Of a stretch of DNA of 64,000 nucleotides, positions 1-11,298 are shown piece by piece. Source of the DNA: Metaphire vulgaris (Eukaryota; Annelida; Clitellata; Crassiclitellata; Megascolecidae); NCBI GenBank assembly GCA_018105865.1, contig CM030848.1, positions 3,519,501 to 3,583,500 on the forward strand, written 5' to 3'. A program made the translations under genes and the position numbers. Under the pieces are notes generated by a model. The model was not told the origin of the DNA. It was given only the letters and a program-made list of their open reading frames with translations, and searched no databases. Positions within the stretch are counted from its first letter, which is position 1. The number at the start of each line of letters is the position of its first letter.

Positions 1-141
1 TTGATAATCCTAGAAATAACCCTGCTCCCACCTAACTTCCAACTTCACCGCACCCTCATACAGTGGACATACCAGATCAAAGCTGGCAATCAAAACTGGA
101 ACCTGACAAAGTCGAAGTCTAAGTTCCAATTCTAAGTTCCA

Positions 142-156
142 ATATATATATATATA

Positions 157-200
<44 letters not shown>
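142..200. repeat. (TA)n microsatellite
   Basis: Near-uninterrupted TA dinucleotide run with a single GAA interruption. Positions 201-795 hold no gene or transposon that I recognise. Confidence 0.9.
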
Positions 201-201
<1 letters not shown>

Positions 202-794
202 CTCTCAGTACTTAGTTCCCAAAGGACTTATTATAAAAAGCGACCGGAGACAGATAAATGGGGCCTTTATAATTTTCAACTTGTCTAGATTCGAATCAGA
301 GATTCAGAGTCAGGAAAAGTCCCTTGGAAGGCAATCGCATTGAAACGTTGTAAAGTCATTGAAATGGGCTGGAGCAAAAAACGTGTCTTGTGTCTCCGGA
401 AAGGACAGAATGATGACCCAACTCTTTTATGAAAGTAGCCTAAGTGCGTCGTGACTGATTGGGCCAAGACTCTTGGCCCAAGAGTCTCGAAAGCCACTGG
501 CAAGAATAAATAATCGGCCGACAAGTCAGTGTATTTGACGGTTTTCTGACTAAAGCTGCTTCAGCAGCGGCTCCTGGAGAGAGAGACGTCAATGGCAGAT
601 GAGTGGCAGCGACTTCCCACAGTGACATCCCACACCAGGCAGCGGCCGGCTTGCCACGGAATCATGGTCATTGGTCATGCCGTCCGGTCTCTTTCCATCG
701 GATCTGAGAAGACCGGGCGGCTCCTTGAGACCTTGACCGTTGGTATGCCAGCTCGTACCAGGGCCCGGTAGAATACATCATTGAGCATGGAATG

Positions 795-795
<1 letters not shown>

Positions 796-884
<89 letters not shown>
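796..884. repeat. (ATG)n / (CAT)n trinucleotide microsatellite
   Basis: About 29 perfect ATG units. The apparent poly-Met and poly-His reading frames across it are artefacts of the repeat. Confidence 0.95.
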
Positions 885-887
<3 letters not shown>

Positions 888-913
888 ATAGGCGGTTTAT
901 GATGCCGTTGAGA

Positions 914-1156
914 CAGAGCCGTAGCTACGGGGGGCAGGGGCAAGCCGCCCCGGGCGCCGACCGGTCGGGGGGGCTCATTTTGGATGTGAAAACAAAATTT
1001 AAAAATAGCTGTGACGGCTAAAAAAAGGTCATCAGCCCGAAAATGGAGTGTTTCATAGGGATAAGTAAACTTTGTAACACTAAAAAGGTCACCGAAATTT
1101 ATGGGCGCAAAATATAAATCTTACCCCGGGCGACGAAACCCCTAGCTACGGCTCTG
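914..1156. mobile_element. hAT-type MITE (CAGAGCCGTAGC family, copy 1)
   Basis: The ends are inverted: CAGAGCCGTAGCTACGGGG on the left, and CCCCTAGCTACGGCTCTG on the right. The element is flanked by a perfect 8-bp duplication, CGTTGAGA (906-913 and 1157-1164). CAG-type ends with 8-bp duplications are the hallmark of hAT non-autonomous elements. It has no coding capacity. Relatives lie at 11299-11581 and, diverged, at 35591-35788. Confidence 0.9.
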
Positions 1157-1980
1157 CGTTGAGAACTGCTAGCATTTGCTATTCTTTAACTTTAGCGTCG
1201 ATTAATCGATTACAAAAATACCGAAGCTTTACCATAGGATGATAGGCATACTCAGGGCTTTTTTTCAGTGGGAACGCATGGGAACGCCGTTCCCACACCT
1301 GTTTTGCCAGATTGCATATATAATTATGGATATGTAATAATGTGTTTGGGAACGTACAGATGCAGCGTTCCCACACCTGTTTTGTTGATGAGTAAAAAAG
1401 GATGGGTTCCCAAACCTTTTTTCCTAGAAAAAAAGCACTGGGCATACTTGAATTATCTCGAATGCGCGTGTGTTAATAGGCGTGACCTATAAATGAGTAT
1501 CGATTTTGCATCACGCTGAGCATAGAGCCTTTGAGACCAGCGATCGACGAAGCGTTATATCGCGTATAGGGTTACGCTGTAGAAAGGTAGAAAAATAATA
1601 TGAGCCATATTGGCTATGGTATGCGTATACTTCGATTGCAGCAGAAAGTAAAGAGACGTTTATGGTATGTAAGCTTATGTATAAAGGCAGACATTTTCTC
1701 TATTCGTTAAATTGATTGACACACGCTCCCGGAGAGTCGGAAGACCATTCCTACAGTGGAGGTTCCACCATGTTGCTGACTGGGGATGCATCCCCACACT
1801 GGGTTTTTTGGCTTGTCAAGCTTTTAAAATCCTCTATTCTATTCTATACGACGATTTATATAGCGCGGTAACATAGCTGGGGACAAAGTCAAGAGCGCTT
1901 TATAATTACACAAAGCAATCGTACGATCTTTTATAAAGGTGCGTCTTAAGTTTGATGGCGAACGACTCGAAGGAGGTGAC

Positions 1981-3102
1981 TAGGGTTGTAACTTTTCCGG
2001 AAAAATAACATTTTGGGAATTATTCCGGAAATTTCCGAAAAAATGAAACCGGAAGTGCCGCGCGTATGTCCATAAAAATATTAAATAGCGCTACAATCCT
2101 GACAGTTGTTAACAAATACCCAACAAATGAATAGTAATAAATAGTAATAATGATAATAAAAATAATAATAGATAGTAGTAATAGTAATAAACTAGAAAGA
2201 TGCTCGCTTCGCTTCGCTCGCGGTGCAGGATAATACTAAAACCCAATCATTGAATTCATGCTGAACAACGTTTCAATGATGTACATACGCCACCTAGCCA
2301 AGCTCTGCGCCACGTAACAATTAGGCCTATGTACGTTAAAATCACGCAACTGTGACCATTTGTGACGCTGTACACGTATTTTTGTGTACGTTAAAATTGC
2401 GCAACTTCCTCAAGCTACGCCCACCAACGCATCTCGACGTTGTACACATTATGACGTTGCAATGCAATGAACAATTGAACGTACTCTTCTGAAAGATCAA
2501 ACGCAAATTACTGTATATTGACAAAGAGATAAGTTTTAAGTCGTTTCAAAAAACCGTTTGGATAGGGCCAACTGATTCAAAACCTCCAATAGCAACGAGA
2601 ATCGTCTGAAAGGTAAGATTCGCTCTCAACATCGTCCACAGGATAAGGCAACGCATCGCGACGTGACACCAGCAATCACCCTGGCTGCTAAACGAAGAAC
2701 CATCTGGACCAATAGTCGATGGAAGACCAGCAATCAGCAAATAAATGCATGAATCAAAGTAGAAGCAGAGTGGAATACTCTAAGCTGGCGGAGAAACTGC
2801 GACAGAATAGGTTAATCTTATTATACCAAGATATAATGCACAGACATATGATCAATTTTTAAGAGCTGAATACCAAATAATAGCTGAACGTACAACTAAA
2901 TTAATAATAACATCGTAACTAAACCGTTAATAGTCAACCAATAATCAAATACAGAATAAGGATCTTAATATTAGATAGTAATAAATAATTATTAATATTA
3001 ATTAATAAAATAATAATCAACTTTTCCGGAATTATTCCGGAAACCTCTTTTTCCGGAAATTTCCGGAATAATTCCGGAGGAAATTTCGAGCTCACATCTC
3101 TA
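1981..3102. mobile_element. hAT-like element with TAGGGTTGTAACTTTTCCGG end, carrying a Helitron
   Basis: An 8-bp duplication, GAGGTGAC, lies at 1973-1980 and 3103-3110. The ends TAGGGTTGTAA... and ...CTCACATCTCTA form inverted termini with TTCCGGAA-rich subterminal tracts. A Helitron is nested at 2192-2975. A shorter relative with the same ends sits at 51859-52202. Removing the element restores the LINE reading frame across the junction, which confirms the boundaries. Confidence 0.85.
2192..2975 (-). mobile_element. non-autonomous Helitron, copy H1 (nested)
   Basis: On the - strand it starts TCTAATATTAAGATCC and ends in CTAG. Just before the end is a GC-rich hairpin, GCGAGCGAAGCGAGC. It sits between A and T, as Helitrons do, with no target duplication. 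It shares long internal blocks (TTTAACGTACA..., TTCAATGATTGGG) with H2 and H3. No Rep/helicase coding is seen. Confidence 0.8.
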
Positions 3103-3231
3103 GAGGTGACCGCAGTCACCGAGTCCGGGAGCGCGTTCCATAACAGAGGGTTGCTTCGTGTCACTGATCTCTCCCCGAATTTCGCGGTCTTCGACGGAGG
3201 GGGCATGTAGTAGGAGCCGCGTTCTGGATCT

Positions 3232-3233
3232 CA

Positions 3234-3281
<48 letters not shown>
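3232..3281. repeat. (TTA)n microsatellite, 3' tail of R1
   Basis: TTA repeats directly abut the 3' end of the - strand R1 retroelement. LINE tails in this window end in short A-rich trinucleotide runs of this type, so I read it as the retrotransposed tail. Confidence 0.75.
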
Positions 3282-3283
<2 letters not shown>

Positions 3284-4400
3284 CCAGAACAATTTATATA
3301 GCGCTGTACGCATGGTTTAAAATCCAAAATCAAAAGCGCTTTGACACCGCTGACATGTCAATGAAGGTCAGAAGGTGGCGATGTTAAAATCCACTGTGAT
3401 GCAGAGACGTCATTTCACTGTTTTTCAGGGGGGCAAAACACTTTCGACCTGAAAAGTTACAAGTTTGCGAAAAAGCTGACGACCTTTTTTTTTGCTTGTC
3501 AGCCAATTTTCACGGTTAGTTAAAGTAGTTACTTCAAATTACTCGACATCATCACCAAGCACTCCTTTAGGGCGTGTAAAATAAAATCTAAATAACACAA
3601 ACATTGGCAAAAAAATTGTTTTCCCTAAAAATCATGGGGGGGGGCATTTGCCCCGTCCTCTCCCCCAAATGACGTCCCTGCTGTGATGATGGAAAAAACT
3701 TTGCTGCCGTGAAGAAGTCCGGTGCAAAGTCCTTTAGAAGTGGTCCTTCAAGGAAAACTGTAGCCCCATTGACATGCCAACGAGGAGCGGAAGATGATGT
3801 TGAAAGTCCGCGAGTTGGTAGTAGGAGTTTCTCCGTGCGGATATAACCACCGGAAAAGTTCCTGAAGAAGCGGTCTTCCGCAAGAAGATAGTTCCGTCGT
3901 CGAAATCGGCAAATCCGACGAAGATGGAAAATCCGGCGAAGTCCAGAAACGACAGCCAACCGCAAATCCGCCGAATTTACGCGGCAGCCGATGCGGCTGA
4001 CTTTGGCGCACCCCCGACGGACGGCGACTGACTTGAACTTCCAGGACGACGTGGAAAGGTAGAGGACAGCACGAGACACGTCGGAACCGAAGAGCGGAAC
4101 GCCGTCCTCGCGAAGATGAATGCTCGAGCGAAGCTCGGAACGACCGTCGATCATGGCATGGCGCTATAACAATAACCAACATGGCCTCGTCCTGCACAAG
4201 CGGTGAGACCGACTCGAGGCTTCCGAAACGACGCGAAACAGTAGAGGACAGCCAAAACTCCTCAGAAAACCGACGGACTCGAAGAAATCCTCATCTCCGG
4301 CGCAAGATTCACGCACGGAGCGTCAGAAATTGCGTCGAACGACGACGAAACGTGGCATGCACAAACGCATGCAAGGCAGCCATAGAAAGGCGCCATAGAT
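3282..4400 (-). mobile_element. R1 composite non-autonomous retroelement, copy 1
   Basis: On the - strand it begins near TATGGCGCC...ATGGCTGCC (4390-4350) and ends AGCGCTTTTGATTTTG...ACAGCGCTATATAAAT. It aligns by eye, in inverted orientation, with 57185-58027, and its 3' tail resembles that of the CR1/L2-like LINE. No reverse transcriptase is present, so it looks like a SINE-type parasite using the LINE machinery. The open frames across it are not conserved as protein in the second copy. A hAT MITE interrupts it at 3402-3680. Confidence 0.65.
3402..3680. mobile_element. hAT-type MITE (CAGAGACGTCATTT family)
   Basis: Inverted ends CAGAGACGTCATTT and AAATGACGTCCCTG. Perfect 8-bp duplication CTGTGATG at 3394-3401 and 3681-3688. 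It carries the TGAC(GA)...GTCA micro-palindrome at 3477-3501. Related to the outer element at 20072-20836. Confidence 0.9.
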
Positions 4401-4424
4401 CTTAATTCAGTAGAAGGCGTCGAT

Positions 4425-5700
4425 CATTTATCGTCGGCCTGTGCACCAGGGTTGATAAATACTCCGGACAGGTTGGATCATGTAGGGCTCGGAAGGTCAG
4501 CCAGCATCGTTAGTAGACGATGCGCTCCGGAATCCGGAGCCAATGGAGCTTGTCCCTGAGCAGTGGTGTCACGTGATCGTGCCATCTGACGCCGAAGATT
4601 AGCCGAGCAGACGCATTATGGACTGACTGCAGGCTGGCTAGCTGGCAGCCAGGTAGGCCCCTAACAATGCTGCTGAATAGTCCGCTCGCGAGAGGATGAG
4701 GGTGCGTACGAGATGCATCGCAGCCGCTGTCGATATATATCGGCGAATCTCTCTGATCTTTCTAAGATGGTAGAAGCACGTTCGCGTTACATTGTTCAAG
4801 TGGCCGACCAACGATAGGGTGTCGTCCAGGAGTACACCGAGAAGCGCACCTCAGTGGAGTGGGTCATCGCCGAACGTGAACGGAGTGCGGTTTATCTGGT
4901 GGTGTCTCCTGGGCGTGCTAACCCAGAGCAACTCAGTCTTGTCCGGGTTTAATGCAAGACGATTGGCTGCTGTCCACTCCTTGATCTCTCGAATACCGTA
5001 ATGAAGGCAAGTCCACAAGCATTCGGAGTCCGATGGTAGGCAGGAGGAGTAAACCTGACCGTCGTCTGCATAAGCATGGAAGGCGAGACCGAACAAGGCC
5101 GCGATTCGACCAACGTCCACCACGTAGAGGACGAAGAGTAGCGGACCTAAGACGGATCCCTGAGGTACTCCGTAGCGAACGGAACGCGAGGCGTACAGGG
5201 AGCCTTCCCAATTGACAGACTGCGATCTCTCCATAAGGTAATCGCGAAGCCAAGCTAAGGCATGGCCATTGACTCCGTGGGAGAGCTCGAGGCGGCGAGC
5301 CAGGATGTCGTGGTCGAACGCGGCAGAGAGGTCGAGCATGCAGAAGAGGGCCAATTCCCCGTTGGCTATCGTCAGGGTTATTTCTAGGATTGTGAATTTT
5401 GAGGGTTTGGGCAAAACTTGAGGGTGCCGGAATTTGGGGATCTCTGCCGAAAAAGTGTGACAAGCAAAAAACCTTATAAAGTCTCACAAAAAGTTTGACA
5501 AGCAAAAAAGGTCATCCCTGCGCCTCAGATTGGGGGTGTTGGGGTGTCGGGTCTCAAATTCGGGGGGTTATGGGGGTGTCAAAATATCCCTGGATTGGGG
5601 GTGTCGTCAGATTGGGGGTGTTAGGGGGGTAAAATATCCATGGCTATCGCCGTTGTAGATCTTAAGAAGGGCCGTTCGGTGGAATGGCCTTTCCGGCATA
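4425..5700 (-). pseudogene. LINE reverse transcriptase fragment (CR1/L2-like), broken
   Basis: On the - strand, 5695-5643 encodes KGHSTE... and 5372-4425 continues with LDLSAAFD, the YADD catalytic box (HAYADDGQVYSS), VPQGSVLGPLLF, LNPDKTELLW and the thumb. It is truncated before the LINE C-terminus, and the endonuclease is absent. A 270-bp MITE splits the finger domain. The LDLSAAFD and VPQGSVLGPLLF motifs are typical of the CR1/L2 group of non-LTR elements. Stops and frame breaks show it is dead. Confidence 0.85.
5373..5642. mobile_element. hAT-type MITE inside the LINE
   Basis: Imperfect inverted ends CAGGGTTATTTCTA and TAAAATATCCATG. The flanking duplication is GCTATCGT/GCTATCGC (5365-5372 and 5643-5650), 7 of 8 matching. 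Inside are two TGACAAGC-A6 micro-palindromes and repeated TTGGGGGTGT blocks. The latter recur, in inverted form, near 19190-19250. Confidence 0.7.
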
Positions 5701-6077
5701 GATGTAATAAACGTTTTTTAGGTTTTTTATTTTCACACGTTTTCTTCGCTTTTTAACGTTTTTTTATTTTGCCAACGTTTTTTATAATAAAAAACGTTAA
5801 CCCACGGGGAATCATAACTCAAGTCACAAGAATTCCTGGAACCGCCACTTCATTCCTATATTGATTTGGTGTAGTGGAGAGGTTATCATTATTTCTGCTT
5901 TGGGAGGGCAGCATTTATTCTGCATGGGCATTGAATGATCAGCAAGAACATAGCAGTAAAAATAGAAATTGACCTAATTATTAGATTTTTCATTAGAAAG
6001 CATTCAAGTCCGTTTTATAATGTAATTGCAAATTTTCACTCATATTTCCTCACAGGCAATCCCGATTACAGGTATAC

Positions 6078-6118
6078 AGGACAGGACAGAACATGGCAGG
6101 ACAGGACAGGACAGAAAC
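6078..6118. repeat. (ACAGG)n short tandem repeat
   Basis: Imperfect ACAGG/ACAGA pentamer run. No gene is visible in 5700-6189 apart from AT-rich low-complexity sequence. Confidence 0.7.
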
Positions 6119-6189
6119 GAATCGAGAACGAGAAAAACCAATTTGTAGGAATTAAGCTGACAAGAGTGCTATCGAGATTAGGTTAACTA

Positions 6190-6722
6190 TCTATAATATT
6201 AAAATCCTTATCTGTATGTCTCTCTGTCTGTTACCTTCAAGCGTTCTGATTGGTTGACTATTGGTAGACGGTTTAGACCGTTTAGTCCTTACGTCGCGAT
6301 GCGTTGGTGGGCGAGCGTTGACTATTGTTAGACCGGTTTAGTCCTTACGTCGCGATGCGTTGGTGGACGATGTTCGAAGACGACGTTGCTATTGGTAACA
6401 ATTGTTCGTAGAACCGGTTTAGTCGAGTCATTGCAGCGTCAGAGGGCTGGGCGTGCGACGACGTTGCTATTGGTAACAATTGTTCGCAGCCTGAGGTAGT
6501 TGCAACGTACATTTTAACGTACACAAAAATACGTGTACAGCGTCACAAATGGTCACAGTTGCGTGATTTTAACGTACATAGGCCTAATTATTACGTGGCG
6601 CAGAGCTTGGCTAGGTGGCGATCATTGAAATGTTGTTCAGCATGAATTCAATGATTGGGTATTAGGTATAGGTATTGGATTAGTATTATCCTGCACTGCG
6701 AGCGAAGCGAGCATCTTTCTAG
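6190..6722 (+). mobile_element. non-autonomous Helitron, copy H2
   Basis: Starts TCTATAATATTAAAATCC after an A. Ends with hairpin GCGAGCGAAGCGAGC, a short spacer and CTAG before a T. Length 533 bp, no coding. Internally it has a partial direct repeat of the GTTTAGTCCTTACGTCGCG block (around 6280-6370). Confidence 0.9.
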
Positions 6723-6934
6723 TAATAATAATTATCGTTATATGACACTACTTTAGAGTTCCTTCCGTTTCATCGTTTGAGAAATTATGTTGGCCGTTGC
6801 CTTCAAGTTGCTTCAACTTCTTTCTGAGAAGATGCAACTCGTAGTTCCTATTATAGAATTTTAATAAACTACGAACAATAGATTCCATTAATGCATCATT
6901 GTCAAGGCCGAATTAACCACTAGGGCAACTAGAC

Positions 6935-7265
6935 CAGTGCTTCTCAAACTGTGGTACGTGGACCGGTGCCGGTCCGCGAACCCTTCTTTGCCGGTCCGCA
7001 ACTTGAACTGAGGAAAATGAGAAAAAATTTAAATATTTTCTCCTTTGATGATTGTTTAATTTAAACTGTTTAAAAACGAGATTCTAGGCTAATATCACAC
7101 ACACGCACACACACTGACTATACAATTTATATTAAGATGTATATTGAGGTTATATACAATTTTTAAAAATCCAAATTGCAATGGAAGCTTTTAAATGGCA
7201 CCGGTCCCTGGTGCAAATGGAAATGTTACACCGGTACGTGAAGGCGAAAAGTTTGAGAAGCACTG
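6935..7265. mobile_element. hAT-type MITE (CAGTGCTTCTCAAACT family)
   Basis: Inverted ends CAGTGCTTCTCAAACT and AGTTTGAGAAGCACTG. Perfect 8-bp duplication AACTAGAC (6927-6934, 7266-7273). The CAGTGsTTCTCAA start is a widespread hAT terminus in animals. A short CA microsatellite lies inside. Confidence 0.92.
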
Positions 7266-7303
7266 AACTAGACTACAGCCTTGCCCCAAGGCCCTGACAT
7301 TAA

Positions 7304-7682
7304 GGGTCGTCCATAAATTACGTAACGCGATTTTGGCACTTTTTACCCCCCCCCCTCCCCACGTAACGCGACATAACAAAAAGCCAGACAAAACAAAAAG
7401 CCCTAAAATATGACGTAACAACGGGCCGACCCCATCCCCACTTTCGTTCTCCGAAAAGTCTTGACAAGCAAAAAAGGTCATCCTTGTATTTTTTCCTCTC
7501 CAAAATCCCTGACAAGCCAAAAAAGGTCAAAGGTCATCAAAAAAAGGTTATAAAAGGTCAAAGGTCATCACTTAAAATTTTTTGGCGTTACGTCACATTT
7601 ACGGAACCCCCTTGTCGTCACACTTCGTAACAAATGGCCGGAACCCCCTCCCAACCGCGTTACGTCATTTATGGACGACCCC
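7304..7682. mobile_element. TAA-target MITE (GGGGTCGTCCATAAATTACG family), copy 1
   Basis: Inverted ends GGGTCGTCCATAAATTACG and GTCATTTATGGACGACCCC, with TAA on the left and TAT on the right. A cleaner copy with TAA duplicated on both sides is at 62858-63319. Three-bp TAA-type duplications recall PIF/Harbinger, but the superfamily is not proven. It contains several TGACAAGC-A6-GGTCA micro-palindromes (7462-7480, 7512-7530 and weaker ones). Confidence 0.75.
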
Positions 7683-7899
7683 TATGGACCCGAAACCACC
7701 AATTCTAAACATTCTTTGTTATCCAGCCTAACAAATGGTGTTCCATTCGAATTGGAAAGTCGCTGTGGCTTGTCTGCATGTTATACTGCATGCCTACGCA
7801 GCAATGTCTGAATAAATTCGCTTAGGCCTACCTATTCTTTTCTATGAACAATAAAGACATTCTAGTGACGTTGTCGAATATTAGACCCTTGCTCGAAAA

Positions 7900-9290
7900 G
7901 AGAACGAAAGCGATCAGAACGCAAATAACAATTAAACATCTGTGTTAAGGTGTTCCGCATGGGTCGGTTCTCGGCCCTCTGCTGTTCATTCTCTTCATGG
8001 CGGGCTTGAGGAAAATTGATACCGCGTTCGGACTGACCATACACGGCTACGCGGTTGACGTGCAACTGTATTCTTCCTGTCTGCCTGTCAACATTGAAAG
8101 ACTTAGACTTTGCTTCCTCGATGGATTGCATCATGGCGATCATCATGTGGATGGAGGAGAACCGCTTGGCCCTTAACCCGGCCAAGACCGAGTTCCTGTG
8201 GATGTCCACCCCCAGGAGAAAGCATCTCCTGAGCCCTTCACCGTTCACGCTGGGTGATGTGACCTTCGTCCCCTCAAAGTGCCTGCGACTCGCTGAGACG
8301 TTGTCGTTCGAGGAACATATCAGTAATGTTGTCCGCGGCTGCTACTACCACCTACGGAGGATTAGGTCAGTCCGCCGGCATCTTCCGATCAGCGGGGCAG
8401 TGCACCTTGTGCGCGCCCTTGTCTTGCCCAGGCTGGACTATTGCAACAGCGTGTTGCTGGGCCTCCCCGATGGAAAGTTGAATCGTCTGGACGTCTGCAA
8501 TTCGTGCTCAATACAGCCGCTCGGGTCGTCTTCAGCAGCCCCTAGGGAGCCCATGTGACCCCCCCCTACTGCGTGATCAGCTGCACTGGTTTCGAGCCCG
8601 GGAGCGCTTTATCTAAAAGCGCTGCTGGCTCACCTTCCGAGCGTTAAAGGACCCGCACTGTCCACAGTACCTGGCTGAGCTAGTCCTAAGATCGGTTCTA
8701 TGACAAATCGGAGACGGACAATTCGGAGCGGACAATTCGGAGACGGACAATTCGGGGCACAGTTTAACCCTAACTCTAACCTTAACTCTAACCCTAACCC
8801 TAAACCTCACCCTAACCCTAACCATTATAAAAAGTCATATTTTAAAACAGTTTTACAACTTTTGGGGCGATTTTTGTCCTTCTCCGAATTGTCCGTCTCC
8901 GAATTGTCCGCTCCGAATTGTCCACTCCGAATTGTCCGTCTCCGAATTGTCCGGTCACCCCTAAGGGTTCCTAAGATCAACTTCGAACGCGCGGAGGTCG
9001 GCACTTCACTCCGGCCATCGGGTCCTACTGCTCGTCCCGCCTCCGTCACAGACCCCGAAGTTCGGAGACAGGTCCTTCTCACGCGGGAACCCATTGCTCT
9101 GGAACGCCTTGCCGACCGCAGTGACTGAGGCCAACTCAGCTGGACTGTTCCTGAAACAACTAAAGACGCACCTTTTTAGTTTAGGATATGGTTGACTATG
9201 TGTGTGTGCAGCGCCCTTCTCGTAAGCCTTAGCCTAGTGCACGGCGCTATAGAAATTGTCTTTAAATAAATAAAGACTACAATGCAACAC
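7900..9290 (+). pseudogene. LINE reverse transcriptase 3' part (CR1/L2-like), split by a foldback element
   Basis: 7950-8090 encodes GSVLGPLLFILF and a decayed catalytic box (YAVD in place of YADD). 8110-8650 gives NRLALNPAKTEFLW, the thumb, and ALVLPRLDYCNS. After the insertion at 8694-8968 it resumes with the WNALP and LKTHLF C-terminal motifs (9090-9195). It ends GGCGCTATAGAAATTGTC and an AAATAAATAAA tail near 9285. Loss of the second Asp of the box and several frameshifts mark it as inactive. Confidence 0.8.
8694..8968. mobile_element. foldback element F1 with telomere-like core
   Basis: Flanked by the direct repeat TCCTAAGATC (8684-8693, 8969-8978). The left arm has about four copies, and the right arm about five inverted copies, of a ~14-15 bp unit containing GACAATTCGGAG. 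Between the arms is a run of CCCTAA-like hexamers (8764-8822). The exact right end is uncertain by ~10 bp. Its architecture matches F2 (26286-29756) and F3 (30132-31072). Confidence 0.7.
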
Positions 9291-9534
9291 GAAAATTAAT
9301 TGGCTAAGTTCATTTAACCTAGGACCGAAGTAAATTAATGTACAGTATATATGCTTTATTCCTATCTTTTTCTATAGCAATCTAGATTCTAAATGATTGG
9401 AACTAGTGGCGCAAAGAAGGTTCGAACAACCTTCGAAGGTTATTTTGTACTTCGAACCCTTCGTAAAAACTTATATGAAACACTCAAAGCCAATATTTGA
9501 GATATTGAGACTGAGTCTTTATTTATTCAATATT

Positions 9535-9771
9535 CCTGGCGGTATACTGGAACTCTGGAACTCTCTCCCTCTGGTTGTCAGATCTTCCAATAAACTGAGC
9601 ATTTTCAGATCTAGGCTTAAAACACATCTCTTCCAACTAGCATTTCCTCCATAGTCTGTCTTGCTGTTTCCCTCTGACTGATCTCTGGAATGACCTGGTC
9701 TTTTGCGGATGGATTTGAAGTACCATCGATTGATACCCTTGAGTATTAGAAATGGTGCTATAGAAGTGCAT
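9535..9771 (+). pseudogene. LINE C-terminus plus 3' tail
   Basis: Encodes LWNSLPLVVRSS...FRSRLKTHLFQLAF then stop, the conserved C-terminal block of CR1/Jockey-type reverse transcriptases. It continues to the tail GGTGCTATAGAAGTGCATAATTATT. The same tail occurs reversed at 35938-36000. Only the last ~45 codons remain. Confidence 0.7.
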
Positions 9772-9772
9772 A

Positions 9773-9813
<41 letters not shown>
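9769..9813. repeat. (ATT)n microsatellite
   Basis: Tail-associated ATT run into which Helitron H3 inserted. Confidence 0.9.
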
Positions 9814-9814
<1 letters not shown>

Positions 9815-9816
9815 TA

Positions 9817-10291
9817 TCTATAATATTAAAATCCTTATTCTGTATGTCTGTTACCATAAAGCGTTCTCATTGGTTGACTATTGGTAAACGGTTTAGTCCT
9901 CACGTCGCGATGCGTTGGTGGACGATGTTCGAAGACGACGTTGCTATTGGTAACCATTGTTCGTAGTTTAGCACGGTTTAGTCGAGTCATTGCAGCATCA
10001 GAGGGGATTGGCGTGCGACGACGTTGCTATTGGTAACAATTGTTCGTAGCTTGAGGTAGTTGCGCAATTTTAACGTACATTTTAACGTACACAAAAAATA
10101 CGTGTACAGCGTCACAAATGGTCACAGTTGCGTGATTTTAACGTACATAGGCCTAATTATTACGTGGCGCAGAGCTTGGCTAGGTGGCGATCATTGAAAT
10201 GTTGTTCAGCATGAATTCAATGATTGGGTATTAGGTATAGGTATTGGATTAGTATTATCCTGCACTGCGAGCGAAGCGAGCATCTTTCTAG
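9817..10291 (+). mobile_element. non-autonomous Helitron, copy H3
   Basis: Starts TCTATAATATTAAAATCC and ends with the same hairpin and CTAG as H2, between A and T. 475 bp. The ATT run continues on the far side (10292 onward), so the insertion split a microsatellite cleanly with no duplication. Confidence 0.92.
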
Positions 10292-10403
10292 TTATTATTA
10301 TTATTATACTATTGTTACAACTTACAAGTTACAACTACTAGCCTCGTTTGACTTGTTACGTACTTACTGCACGAGCAGTTATGACGTCATGAGTTAATAA
10401 ATG

Positions 10404-10793
10404 CTTGGAGGAATAATAACTAGGTCCTAGGAGGACGTCTGAGCCTGTATGTTGAAGCCAGCTGTGGACGCCATTTTTGTTAACGCGCAACATTGCGTTT
10501 GCGAAAGGCGACATCCAAGGGTGATAGCATTCGAATCGAATATTTTTCTTTTAATTTATAATGAAATCATTGAATAAAATAATCGTTGAAAGTTTGCTGT
10601 AATCATGCCATCGTGTGCAGCTATTTCAAATCTGGGTTTTGTGGACTTTTTTAAAGACGCAGTCTGGGCTTTTTTTCTATTGTTTGCGTGAATCCATATG
10701 GTGGATAGACTCCACCCACACACCCATAGCTGGCTTCAGTCGTTAAGCAAGTCTGCTTAGGCTCAGGCGCCCTCCTAGTATTATTCCTCCAAG
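10404..10793. mobile_element. long-TIR MITE, 8-bp target duplication
   Basis: Perfect duplication AATAAATG (10396-10403, 10794-10801). The inverted ends start CTTGGAGGAATAATA and extend ~75 bp per side, with GAGCCT and GAAGCCAGCT blocks matching in inverted order. The 8-bp duplication suggests hAT, but the ends are not the usual CAG type. Confidence 0.8.
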
Positions 10794-11298
10794 AATAAAT
10801 GTTTTTCAAAGTTTAAAAATATATTGCTTTGTTTTTCTGACGCTGTAGACTGTAGTTGAGTATAGTAAACTGTGACTGAAAGTTTTTAACTGTAAAATAC
10901 TAAATTTAACTAGAAAATTAAATTTAGGCCCTAAAATGACCCGACAAGGAAGCGATGTGGTTTATGGTAAAAATGGAAGCGGCAGAGGCGTATCGTGCAC
11001 TTTTGCTGCGTCTGGTTCATGTCTATATCCACTGCCCCAGGGGCAACAACAGATACTACAAAACTAATTCCCGAAAATCTTCTGACAAGCAAAACAGGTC
11101 GTCACGTTATTTCCTTTGCTTATTTTTGTCAACGTGTGCCTTTTATCCTTTTATTCCATGTATTTCTCAAAATTTTCCGCCCCCCGTTGTGTGCCGCCCA
11201 TTACTAAAGCCATACTAGCCATTGGCACGCTACACCTCTGGGAAGCGGTTGACGATAAGGTTAAGTGTCAATTAGGCGGCAAAATACTGGCTTTTCAT

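Larger units (their letters stand above)
1845..3230 (-). pseudogene. LINE (CR1/L2-like) 3' end, split by a hAT element
   Basis: Read on the - strand, 3200-3103 encodes the typical LINE C-terminus with a LLWNALP motif. After a 1.1-kb insertion (1981-3102) the frame resumes at 1980 with FAIKLKTHLYKRS, then a stop. It is followed by the 3' tail AGCGCTCTTG...GCGCTATATAAAT ending near 1845. The tail matches the one on the larger LINE ending near 29.5 kb and on the R1 retroelements, so this is a 5'-truncated copy of that lineage. Confidence 0.75.

Noticed and set aside
668..1021. Poly-His and poly-Met open frames over the ATG repeat
   Set aside because: Trinucleotide microsatellites are open in several frames; no flanking coding signal.
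3588..4405. 188- and 149-codon - strand open frames and a + strand frame at 4181
   Set aside because: They lie in R1, whose second copy at 57 kb does not preserve the frames; GC-rich repeat gives long frames by chance.
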